A DNA stretch of 64,000 nucleotides from Otis tarda. Taxonomy: Eukaryota; Chordata; Aves; Otidiformes; Otididae. Within the stretch, counting starts at the first letter, position 1, and every line of letters begins with the position of its first letter. Location of the stretch: positions 76,949,785-77,013,784 of the forward strand of contig CM048555.1 of the NCBI GenBank assembly GCA_026413225.1, given 5' to 3'. The position numbers and the translations under genes are program-made. The notes under the pieces are model-generated. The model ran no database searches. It saw only the letters and a program-made list of their open reading frames with translations, and had not been told where the DNA came from. Positions 47,731-60,110 of the stretch are shown here, in pieces.

Positions 47731-50700
47731 TGAGACAGGTGAGATATTTATTGTATGAAGAAAAATCTTTTGGTTTCTGTAGAAATTTGCCTCTCAACAT
47801 TCCTCTCTCTCCCCATAGCTCAGGCTATCCCAGTGTGTCCAGTGCAGAGTTATTTCTGCCCCAGTGAAACCCTATGCCCTTCTTACCTTCACAGAGCCTG
47901 ACCACAACGTTATTGCTGCTTTTGTGGAATATTTTTGCTTCCCAGAGTCTGTCCTTTCTCTTGACCCTTCCTCAAATGTCTTTACTCTTTGCCATCTTGT
48001 TCCTTCACTATTTCATTGCACTTAACACTCTTTTAGCTCTCTTACTTACGATCTTGTCTTGTGCCTTAATAGCTCGACAACCAAGAAGGGGATAAGATGA
48101 AGTAAGACCAAAAGCTGGTTCCTATTCTTTTAAAGCTAAAAGAAATCAATGCAATATCAATACCTGATAGGAATATACAGCTCACTTAAGTATAAATACC
48201 TTAAGTATGGCCACGCTCAGATTTCCAAATGCTCAGTGTTTATTGTTTTTATTATATACTTTATTATTATCATTATGTTCCATAACGTACGTAAAGCTTA
48301 GTCATAGAAAATGGATGTGGAATATCCACCTCAACTGAAATTTCTCAATTTTATGATGAAATTGGTATGAAAACAATCCCAAAATACTTTACAATAAGAA
48401 ATTTCAAAGTTTATTTTTGAATATATGAAAATGACCTTAATGGCTTATTTTCTTCCAGTAGTTTCAGGCTGTGCCACTTTAGTAATTCAAGAGGTGCATA
48501 TAAACACTAAAATGGTTGCTTGATCATAGAAGTGTCTATTACATTAAAATAGTAGCATTTTTATGATATTTGTGGTTATTTTCATGTTGCTTGCTATCGT
48601 AAAGGGACATCCAAATAAACGAATCTTTATTAAGGCGGGAAAACTGTAATGAACATTTATGTGAGCTTTCTGAAAAAAGATGAATATGGATTTTCATCAA
48701 TAATTCTACTTCTCACCTAATAACTTCAAACGGAACGTATCTTTTTGAAAAGACATTTAGTCTTGATTTAGCAACTCCCAAATGAAAAAGAATTTACCAT
48801 GAGCCTCAGCAATTTGTTCCAATGGCTGATTATCGTGTCTTAAATATGTACATCTTATTTTCAGCTTGCATGAGGTTTACTCATATATTAATTGTATATT
48901 TGATTGTAATTCGTCTTAGCTAGTTAAATGCATTGCACTTATTTTTTTTTTTAATTCCCTGATTGGATGACATCTTTAAATAACCAACTTAGCATGAATT
49001 ATGAAGTTTTACAATCAATTATACAAATGCAAAATTCAAGAATTGAACTTCAGCTGAACCATCGACAGAGAGTTTGTTCTGCAGTAGCCCTCCAGTTTTT
49101 GAATATGCACGGGAAGGAAATGTTGAAGAAATCTTACCACAACATGGCTTTATCCAAGCATACAGATTTCTTACTGTTTCTTTTCTTGCTGATCTACTCA
49201 GCAGAAATGCTCACAGAAATACCTCCGATGCACAGGGACCAAAACCTGTGAGCACTGAGTTGTATTCATCTGATTAAGACTGGTGCAGCCTACTGCTGGC
49301 TCATATCCCTTAAATGTTTTGCTATACTGATGCCTCAAAGTACCATGTTGTGAGATGACCGTATTTTGTGATGTTTTAAAATATTTTGGGAAGGAACCAG
49401 TAGGTTTCGGGGCATTACATTGTGCCAAGTGGTGCAGAATAGGACCAAAGAAGTCTATGGCAGATGCCCTACTGCTGCTATTATAGGTGATAATAGCCTT
49501 ATCACCTATTCCTTTTCTATGTTGTCTGCAGAGGTTTTCGGCTCTTCCATGGTATCTGCATATTGGTTTTGGTGGTTTGAAATTACTTCTGTGATTTCAT
49601 GCCAAAATATACACAATCAAAACAGTCCTGCTACAGTACTGATTAAAGTCCTGACTTGCACTATTTGAATATATTGTCATTTTTTTTTTTTTTAAATTGA
49701 AAAAAGCAGCGTAGACCTGGTTTTCTTAGATTGTTCAGTGTTATACACAGTCATTACCCACTAGCTGAAAAAAATCCATATGAGATACATCTATGGTTTT
49801 ACTGAAAACTTATTTGAATATTGCAATGTCAAAAGGACAGTCAGCTAAGAAGGGTCCTCCAGCTTCAACGAGATAAGTTTTCTTTATGTTGTTGGAGCAA
49901 CATGACAGAAAATCTGAATTTTCTAATATAGTATAGTATAAAGATGCTCATGTAGTAGGGGCACCTGAATTTTTAGATAAATTGATAAAGAAATGGATTA
50001 CTGAACACAAGTCTTGAATTAATTTCCCTCTTCTATGGGCAGTTCTCTAGCAGGTCCCTCAATTAAGTGAAGTTATCTTTGAAGTGATGTGATAACTGCA
50101 CAGTTTCCAGACACTGATAACTCTGAAACCTAATGGTGACACTCTAAGTATTTTGATTGCCGTTACTTTGCAGGTCGTGATTGGGAAGACAGAGAGTGAA
50201 ATAACTGGGCACATGCATAAGTTTCTACAGCTAATGTCAATAAGACTTCAGTTCATTTGAAGTGTGTTCTTAAATAAGCATGAAAGTATCCAGAAAACTT
50301 TCCTGACTTGGGAAATAAGCTCTGATTTGGGATTTGGGAAATAGGCCCTTATACAGAGAGATAACAAAGAGATAATATAGATGTCTGAGACAAAAATAGC
50401 ATTCTTTTTCTGGCCTCTTTTCAGTAACTGCAAAGGGAACTTAAGATGAGAAACTCATATGTAAATAAAATGAAATGAATTCTTACCCATGTTCCAAGTG
50501 CACACTTTGATTTGTACAAAAGAATCAGAGAAAGGAAAGAAATTTAAATGAATGTAGATTAAACGTGAAAAAGACGACTAACATTCTCATGTAAATATTA
50601 ACCCTCATTGAGATGTGTATAATTCCATCAGGATTCCCCAGAGTCGTCTTGCTTTTCAACCAAATGTTTTATGAAGCAAATGATTCACTGATCAATTTGA

Positions 50701-51099
50701 TTCTCATTGGTGTGACGGGATTTGGAAAGGGTTGGAAAGGATGCGTGCTGTGGGGGCCAAGGTGGCACTAGAAGTGGGACAATGTTCTGTATTGCAGCTG
50801 CCAGGATCATAAAGCAGGGAGTAAGAGGACAAAGATGAATCAGAGAGAAGCTGGTGCCAAGGAAGAGCAGAAAGGCAAGGAAAGGATACCCGGCATGCTG
50901 GGCAGGACCCATAGTTTAAGTATCTAAAAGGCGGATCTCCAGGTTAAGGCTGACAACCTTCATCACTCTTGCAGTCAAAAGGAACAAATAAGTGACCCCA
51001 GGGAACAATGCCTCCAACCTTTCCTGTGGATGATGTTCATTGCTTTATGTGTCAGTCTCTCTTCACTGACAGCTAAAGAGAGCCTGGTGTACTTGCTTT
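47731..51099. other. AT-rich non-coding stretch
   Basis: One of the most AT-rich parts of the window by eye, with T tracts at 48942-48952 and 49680-49693 and the hairpin at 49483-49509. No exon or TE recognised. Confidence 0.55.
49483..49509. repeat. Inverted repeat, 11-bp arms, 5-bp loop
   Basis: ATAGGTGATAA, loop TAGCC, then TTATCACCTAT: exact complementarity over 11 bp. No T run follows and this is eukaryotic DNA, so it is not a bacterial-style terminator. Confidence 0.93.
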
Positions 51100-51195
51100 C
51101 ATAGAATCACAGAATCTTTAAGGTTGGAAGAGATCTCCAAGATCATCAAGTCCAACCATCAACCTACCACCACCACGCCTACTAAACCATGTCCT
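51100..51195 (-). mobile_element. CR1 LINE 3' fragment, different subfamily
   Basis: The plus strand reads CATAGAATCACAGAATCTTT, AAGGTTGGAAGAGATCTCCA, AGATCATCAAGTCCAACCAT and CACGCCTACTAAACCATGTC. The AAGTCCAACC...CACCACGCCTACTAAACCATGTCC block marks a CR1 subfamily distinct from copies A-C. Only about 95 bp remain. Confidence 0.93.
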
Positions 51196-54100
51196 GTACT
51201 TTGAGGGTAGATGAATCTCCTATCCCTGGTACAGTCCATATTCACTCTCAAAAGATGGTGTAGAAAGGGAAGCTGATTTGTCTAATCTATTCTTAATAAC
51301 CTACTAAGAAAGGAATTCTGTAACTGCAGACAGCCGGTTAGCAGCAATCTGCAGAGGGTTTTTCCTGTTATCCAGTTTAAGTCTTTGCTGTTGGACATCA
51401 ACTAGATTGCACCTTGCACTGAATTACATGAAAGGCCATACAAAATAACTGTTCACACTTTCTTTATTACCTTCTTTATTGCATGTTGCCACACTTGTGT
51501 TCCTTTTCCTTTTCCTGCCTAAATAAGCTCAATTTTCCCACAAACTTTCTTTGAACTTTTTATCCTGTTTCTCTTTTCCATGATCTGGGACAGTTCATGG
51601 TTGTCAATTCATTATAAACTCAATTTCCTTACCTCTGTCAGCTTTCCAGCCCCACTTGGACTCACTACAGATGAGTTCCTGCCAGAGCTCCAGCCTAGGG
51701 AAGAACAAAAACCCTGCATTTAATATTTGCATGGGAACATTTTCCATAATCCAAAGTTGTGTATTTTTTTTTGTCATTAGCTACAGGCATTCTTCTCTCA
51801 CCTGCTCCCACAGGACTGTATCCTGAGATGTTCAAGTGTGTTACCGTGAGAGCACACTTCATGGAGCTGCAATCTGAAGAGTTCAGGGGAAATGCCTTGG
51901 ATTGTCTTCTACCAAGCAAAGCAACAGAGAGAGAAATGTAACAGCACCAAACAGAAATGCTGGATTCTTAGTGCATGCGGCGAGACACACATATATGATA
52001 TAAGTCAGTAAATTGGGTTAATGGGTGTAAACAAAAGGTTAATGTTCAGAGGGGAGAAAATGGCTGTAAATTTCAGGGTGAGGGGGTAATTTCATATGTC
52101 AGAATATAAATCCTCCACGCTCTGGGGAGAGGTCACTGTTGAGACACCCAGCGATGTGTTTTCCTTGCCTCGATGAGAGAGAGCTGAGAGGTAGAAGAGA
52201 GCAGAACATCCCCTTCTATGGTCAGAAAGCTTAAGTAAATACTTAATTTAGTTTCTGAAGACAGGTTTTACACACTTTGGAAAAGCTCATTACTAACTAA
52301 GGCTTACTTAGTGAGTAAGAGCCACCTTACACTGATGAGTGATGGCCAGTTTTCTAAGCTGGACAAGGTTTCTGAGCTTCAAGGCACCTGAAAGCTGAAG
52401 ATGGGACACTGGACAAGATTTATCTGTGCCCCTAGTTGTGCTGAAGAATGCCTTCAGATTTATTGCATTGCAAAGCTGGAGCCAAGAGGAATTCCCAGTC
52501 AAACATGCATGGATTATTGTGTGTTTTTCACCTCCTGCTCTAACATAGGGTATGGCCTGCTTGCCAAAGCATTGTCTGGGCATGTCCATCTCATGCATTT
52601 CCTTGTTCTCATCACAAGACAAACACTCTTGATCATTTCTCTCGTGATGCTTTTGCATCTTGGAAGAGTAAATGTCTTGTGCTTGGAACACCCTTGGGTG
52701 ATTCCTCTTGGGAGGAAGAGGTTTCAGAGAGAGCCAGGGAATCTTCTGGTGTTCTGTTCTTACTTTGTACTGTCATCTTTGCTTGATGTTCAAACTGCAG
52801 CTAATCACTATCCTATCTCAGGACCATGCAGTCCCAAGACGTCTCCTTTAGGAATGTGATTTGCACTTCCCACTGTCGGCTTCTTAGTATATTCAACATC
52901 CTTCTCTACTGCAGTTATCTTCCAGAGTCCTGGTTTCTCCGATTGCTTGCTCTGACCCTGGTTCCAGAATCAGGAGAAAGGAGAAGTGTGGAGGTGTCTA
53001 ATCTAGTGTATGTCTCTCCATGGTTGAACCACATCACTATAAATTAGTTGACAGGATGCTTTCCCTAAGTTTCTGTTTTTCCACGTCCCTATGATAAGAG
53101 TGTGATGGATTTCCTGTAAACGAAATTGGATTTTTCTTTTTTTTTCTGTTCATCTTACAGACTTTTATTAGGATAGGTTATAAGATTTCCTGAAAAGAGA
53201 GACTTGGAAACATGCACAGGGATAAAGTAAAGATTAAGATGAATTCTGTTTACTCATATGTAGTGACTGGTACAGAATCAAGTAGATCATTGCCTTATTT
53301 CTGATGTTAACAGAAATTTGTTATGAGAACATGACTTTCAGGTTCAAGCTCTAAAAAGAAGCGTCTGTTTATTTTCTTTTCTACACATTTACATTTCATT
53401 GGGTTTTTTTTTTCTTGTGTTTAGGTTTCTGTTGATGGGTGGTTGACACGCGCCACATTTGTGTAGTTCCTGGTGAATTCCTCATTTGTCTAAGCAATTG
53501 CTCACATCGTTGTGCTCCTTGCTCTCTTTTAATTGAATGCTGGGCAAAGTAAGTGTTCTTGAGTCACAAGTAGATATTCACCAATGATAAGAGTAAAAAG
53601 ACCAGATGTCCCAGGGTCTTTTCTTTATTTATTAGAGTGAATGTGATTTAGATGCATGGAAATATATGACCATCCAGAAAATATTAACAAATTAACACTG
53701 AAAGACGAACAGCAGTCTGGAGTCAACAGCATGTTCCCTGCATGGGTCCTGTTCTTCTAATGAGAAGTTGGACATCAAACAGTAAGACCTGTGGTGACTT
53801 TTTTGAGTTTTGCTCATGTGACTTTCAATATTTTCCATCTGGATCACGTCATCACAGTTGGAACAACCCGTGGCCCAAATGCTTGCAAAATCCTCCCTGA
53901 TTTTTCATTCATTTTACTGGGAGTGGGGAAATGAGAACATAAGATTAGCTTTTGCAGCTCCTGCATATTGGAACTCATCTGAGCTGCAGTGACTTATGAA
54001 TTGTCTGGAGAGAGGGTGATGCTGGTCTGTGAACTTCCACCAGCTGCAAAGCACAGTGCTTGTCTTACAGGATCAATTGGATTCACAAAATGTGAGCTCA

Positions 54101-57100
54101 TGGGATCACTTTCTTAACGTGAAGGAAAGAAAACAGAAATATTGCTGGAAATAAACAGTTCAAACAAAAATCAGAAGAAACCATGACTGCTTCAGTTCAC
54201 TATACTAATACAGCCAGACCCAAGCTCAATACACTCTCTGGTTTTCTTTTAAAACACTGTCACAGATCTTAATCTCCATATTCAGGTTTTTCAGCTGACT
54301 CTGCTCTGCTCAATCAGGGCTGCAGTGTGTATATAGCCCGGCAGCAGCTCCAACATGAACAACAAGAGAAATAAAATTCCAGGATAAATTTATTACTGAT
54401 GTACTTGCACACACCCTCCTGCCAGTACCAAGGCTGTTCGTAATAGGAGTGAACCTCTTTATGTTAAAACTGCCCTTTAAAGCAAGACTTCAATGTTTGT
54501 AAAATCTGTGGAAATGACTAACACTTTCCTTCCACTAAGGTCAAACAAAGTATTTTAATTATTGCAGGTTATAGCATCCTTGACTCATCTGGGTGAATTT
54601 GTCTATTCCTAATATTTTGTTTTCTGTGAATACTCTAGTGAATCAGCTTTACCTCAAAATGCTCATTTTTAATTTTAAGGACATGTTTCAGTTGCAAATT
54701 AACCACACCGCCACCTGCATTGGTGTCATTCCCAGGAAGGACTCAGTATGTAGGAATGTCATTGCAAGAGTTGCTGAGCACCACGATGCATTTGAAGACG
54801 CAGGCTCAGAGGCACCAGCAGTGCAAAAACGTTCGTACCTCTAAATGTAGGTGCTGTAGCTGGTTCCTCAGTGTCAAGGAGATGCAATTTTACTGATTGA
54901 TTAATGCGTAACTCAACAGTTACACAGAAATGGCACAGGACCAGCAATAGAAACGTGCATTGAGAATGCACCCAATGGAGAATTCAAAGATCATAATAAT
55001 AGGTATTAATTGATAAATAAACCCATGAACCATTCTGAATAATGGATAGTTTGCAGAATATGACATGCTGAAATCAGAAACAAGGCGAACTGCTCACTAC
55101 ACAATATTTATGCTTGTCTACAGGATGGAAAAATGTTCAACTACAGAGGCAAGGAAAATTGGACGTGCTCCAGGGAGCTCACGATCCATGCATTTCATGA
55201 GATGAAACAGATGGATGAAGCAGACACATGGAGTGGGTAGGAGGTGATGGGAGGATGTGTTAAAGGAAATGGCTTTGTAGAATTATCAGCACTTCATTTT
55301 CTAGCACAGATCTCCCTATGACATCAGAGAAGTCACTCAAGATCAGGGTTGGGCTTTTTGTTTTAAAAAAATATGTCTGAACGGGAGCTTGGAGGAATTT
55401 TAAAAAGTGAGGAATTTAAGGACTCTAATGGAAACCGTGAGGGTTTAGGTCTCTTTGTTCTTCTGACATTGGACTTAGAAATCTTGCCCACTGTCTCTCA
55501 TCCAGATGTCCAAAAGGTAATAGACCAAGTCACTGATTGAAACAGGCCTTGGAATCAGGCCCTACACTCTTGGTGTTATTGAGTTTATGGAAATAAATCC
55601 TTACTTTTTATAGAGCCTTTGAAAATCTGTAAGTGAAAAGACCTAATTTATAAGGTATTAAAGCAACAAAAAAACCCTAAACCACCATCACTTGTCATGG
55701 TTAGATACCTTTATATGTCCCTCTTCATGTGACAAATGATACCAGCATCTCCAGAGTTATTGCTATGCTTCATCACAAGGGATGATTATACATGAAATAT
55801 TTCTATTCATCCTAGCTAGAAAAGTCCTAAATGGCTGGTTGGATGCCCAAGGCAAGGAATTATCTTTCAACTAGTCCTGCCTGATAGAAGCTAATTACCC
55901 TTTTCTACTCCAATTCTTCCCCAACTTCTGTATTTCTGCAAAGCAGGAACTTGCCTTTTTGTACCTCAAGACCAGCGTGTTGCAGAGGGTTTCTAGTGTC
56001 CCAGTAAAACAACACGCTTCTTTGGGTCCCAGGCATTGGTATTAACTGATGGTTGTTTTGAAGCAAGGAACATGTGAAAGAACGAGCACATGAGCTTCTG
56101 ATGTGCACAAATTATCAGAAATGAGTTCACCTATGGTTAGTTGACAAGGTAGGGTCTGGCTCAGAGAAAGACACATGAGCTTGGTTCAGGTTCATAGGTG
56201 TTGCCTAGTGTAATTTGAGAGGCCCTGGCATATCTGAGACATCCATGCAGGCTAATAAATATGATGTAGGATTAATGGGAGACCTGTGCACCTAAAGCAG
56301 GTGTTGAAGACCCGACATCACGATCTGGACCCTCTTAAATGACATCAGACACTCATTTCAGCAACAAAATTGTGTCCATCTCTAGTGACTGTGATGGGAA
56401 TTTAGGTGCCCCGTGCATGCACAAGACTATGTTTAGTTGCCTTTAATCTGTGATCAGATCAGCCCTTTCCTAACTCTGCACTTGTCCTTCTTTCCTTGCT
56501 CCGTCCACTTTTTCCCAGTGCTCATTAAGGACCGTGCCCCTGCACAGTCCCTGTGAGCTGGGAATTTTGCCCTCAGTGCCCCTGGGAATGCAAGACCTTA
56601 GAGGCACGAGCACATCACGCTTTAACTAATCACTGCAGCACTTTTCCATGTTCATACAGTGTTCATGCTACGCTTGTGCCATGTTCCCATGTCCATCAGG
56701 CGTGAAGCGATTTGACATGAGTCTGCATTCCCAGGAGTGAATCAGCTCCTGCACAGAACCCCAACTTTAGGTTGGTGGAAGATAGGAGTTTGCTGGATGG
56801 TCCTTTCGTACGCGTTACAGTGCAAGCTCCCTACCTGCTCCACATAATTTTCAATATTGTTGACTGATTTTTGAGGGGTTTTTCATCCTTTCCTGCCAAC
56901 TTAGCATTTTATAGTCACTAACCATTAGCCATCCACCCGTGAGAAGGCTTCTTTCACAAAATTCCTTAGTTACTGACTACTCTTCATCTTCCTTTGAAAC
57001 TTCAGAGAGCGAGCTCTGCTGAAATGCCTACAGAGAAATCCCCGAGAGGCAATGGATAGAGGCAGGAGAGAAGGGACAGCAGATCATGTTTTTCTACTAA

Positions 57101-57718
57101 AGTATGTTTCTATGATTCACAACAATGCACTTGTGTCTACACGTGATTGAAGTAAGTTTGCAAAACCCTTTGCTCTAGCTGTTGCTTTGCCTCTTCCTTT
57201 CATCTTGCTGTTTGTCACATATTCACTTTCTGCTTCTTGTCTTTTTTTTGACATTTTAGCTGTCTCAGAGGGCAACACTGGCACTTTCACACATCACCAT
57301 AATAGAAATAAAAGTTTGAAAGATCGAGATCAGAGACCTGCCTATTCCTGGGGCATTGCAGTGCAACATCATGAAAGATGTAGCTTGGCTGGATCCTCGG
57401 GAGATCACAAGAAACCTGGAACTGCAGCTCCTGAGAATAACTGAGCTGATGAAGGCAGGCAAACGTTTATACACTTTCTTTTTTTTTTTTTCCTGGTGAA
57501 AAATCCTGTCAACAATTGACATTTTTTTCTGTGCTTGTGGTAAAGATGAAATTTTGTTTTCCAGTGAAGTAATGTTTTATTTAAGTTTTTTTTTGACAAA
57601 TAGCTCTGGCCTGTCTACCTTGACACAAACGTCACACAATGCAAGTGGAAACTCCCCAATGATTCTTTCCAAATTCCTAATTTAATTCATCAGCTCAGGA
57701 TGAACTAAAACATGTGTA
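51196..57718. other. Long non-coding stretch
   Basis: About 6.5 kb without recognised TE or exon. Opposed open frames at 52308-52859 on both strands have no domain-like composition. Confidence 0.5.
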
Positions 57719-57812
57719 TTTGGGTCAGATTCTCCACTGTTCTGGACTAGCCAAGCTTTGATATAATCACTTAAGCTATATCAATTTACATTAACATAAA
57801 ATTTGACCCAAA
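57719..57812. mobile_element. Ancient 94-bp element with terminal inverted repeats
   Basis: The ends TTTGGGTCAGATT (57719-57731) and AATTTGACCCAAA (57800-57812) are inverted repeats with one mismatch over 13 bp. The right half, GCTATATCAATTTACATTAA then TTTGACCC, resembles an old palindromic repeat known from turtle, crocodile and bird genomes (GAGCTATGCCGATTTACACC, then GATCTGGCCC). Interpreted as a non-autonomous DNA-transposon (MITE-like) fossil. No convincing target-site duplication remains. Confidence 0.5.
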
Positions 57813-60072
57813 ATTTCAGGTATACTCAATACAATTCCTGTTGTCAGTGTTACCGAGTGCGTCGTTCAGAGATCACCACCTACCTTTGCAATTTAAACCT
57901 GCTTCAGGTAGAAGACCAGCTTCTGAGCTGAAGTCTGCTTTCTGTGTCTTACTGCCAGAATAAAAAATATCCAGCTGGCATAATACATTGGGAGCGATAC
58001 ATTTCTGCTTGCATAACCCATCTGCAGCAGCTAAGGCACTTCCCAAATATTTTACAACCAACAAATAAAGTATATCCAAGCTAATCCAATGTATCAAAGC
58101 ATTTTGGATAGCTTTGCATGAATATTTGGCTACTAATTTTCTAGTACTTCAGGGGGTAAAAAAAAAAAGAGGCAGTGCTTGACATGTGCTAAGATACTGT
58201 CATGACAGGTCATGCGTGATGTAAATACCATCCCCAGCTAGAAGAGCTTCAGCAGCTGCATAGTCAAGCACAGCACCTGCTAATGCATCCCTGATCTCCG
58301 TCCTTGGAGGCAGCTGGCTCAGGATGCTCAGATTTATCAGTCTGTTAGGCTCGTTGAGTTCACATCAGATAGAAAGGATGCTCACAGCTTTCGGGCCCTG
58401 CAGCCTCCCCTCAGTCCTCCAGCTGCAGGGATGATGTGCTGCTGGTATCACCTTAGGGTTTAGAGAAGTACCTAAAAATACAATATGCTCACTCTCCAAT
58501 TGACAGAAGTGGTTTATTCCCTCAGGCGCTCTTAAAAAAATCCCATCAGCACAGTTGTGGGGTTACCGTAGGCACCGACGCCAAGGCAGGCAGCAATCAT
58601 TTTTAATTTGGGGGTTGACAAGCTGATGTTAGGGCTGCAAAAACAAAGAAAGAGCCCTGAACATATCGAACCAGAGTTATTTCTCCTGAGCTGTGAAAAA
58701 ATAATAGCTTGACATTTTAAGTGTCAATAGCCGTAGCAGAGAGAGGGCTGAAGGGAACAGCAGTAGAATACCTGACTGATTGCTCTGCTTTATGTATGCA
58801 CAGTACCTTCTTCTAATTCCAGCTGCACATACATTTTCTTCTGATCGTAAGGTATTGAAAATGACTTGAAAGAACACACCCACCAAACCCTCCCACCCCT
58901 CCTCGATTTGCTTAATGAAGTCATTAAAAAGATGCATGAAAGACTTGCAAACAAGCTTTGAATTTCTATGCTGCAGTGGCAATATCAGAGCAGCCTGAGC
59001 ATAAAGAAGGGTTATTAGGGAAACGAGCGTGCTTATTACATCCTTGAAAGGGATTTTCACCCTTTTTGCTGCTGTCTTGAAGAGACTTGAAGGTGACACG
59101 TGTGTTGAGGAGAAGAAATGGTCTAGTGAAGCATAGCTAAAAAATTCTTTGCTATCACAGGACAACGGTACCCCATTTTCTGCTGAGATTTATCTTCTCT
59201 CTCCTGCATCAGGGAGCACCTTCCCAAGATGGAGAGATGATGCCTCCAGCCCTTCTCAGACAGTGGTCCTCCAGGGCAGCAATGGGACCTGGTATGGCTC
59301 ACAGCTTCATGGCCTACAACCTCTCCCTACGTGAGTTTTTAAGCCCAACCCCAGAGTCATGGAATAAGGAAAAAAAATCTAGAAAACCTCTGGCATGGGC
59401 ACATGGAGTCTCAGCTTTAGATCTTGAAGTCAAAACATTTTAAGATTTTAAAGAACCTCAGGCTTTTTTCCCTTCAGCTTAGATGCTTATAGAGAGGTGA
59501 TTTCCTGTTTGTGTTTTTTTTTTTTTTCAGAATTTTACAGAAGTTTGCTGACTAGGAGTAACTGCTTGGTTGTGTTCGTCTAGTTCCTGACCTATTAGTG
59601 TCCTGAAGCACCGAAACAGGAAGATTACAGTATTGTGGTCATTCAGGAATTGATGCTTTCTGCAGATTAAACTGTCTGCAATGCCACATTTTCAGTGTAC
59701 ATGAGAATGGGGTTCAGCATTAAGAAATGTTTGACCTAATGGGTGTTATAAACTGAAGGCAGATGCTGAAGTCTTGTTTGTGTCTGGAAAGATTTTTTCT
59801 TTCACTCTTTTCCTTCATCAGCTGTCAGCATCAAGAGCCATAGGACAAGAAGAGGAACATACCTGGAGAAGTTACCACTCACAACCCTGATGCTCGAACC
59901 CCCTTTCCCACCAGGTCTCCAGCCCTAGCATTTCCACCCTGCAGCCCTTTCCCACCACAGAGGCAGCCCCGCACACTGTGCACCAGCCCTCCCCTCCATC
60001 ACAGCAGCTATGGACAGAGAAATAACCCTCCCTGCGCGCACAGAGGTGAAGCACATGGGCATTTGAGTTGTC

Positions 60073-60110
60073 TTTGCTCTAATTTGGGGAATTAGAATTT
60101 GCTCTAATTT
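60073..60110. repeat. 25-bp-period direct duplication
   Basis: TTTGCTCTAATTT occurs exactly at 60073-60085 and 60098-60110, with a GAATTAGAA-type spacer that itself echoes the unit in inverse. Confidence 0.93.

Noticed and set aside
52308-52859. Opposed 127- and 152-codon frames
   Set aside because: Both strands open over the same DNA with no domain-like content; chance.
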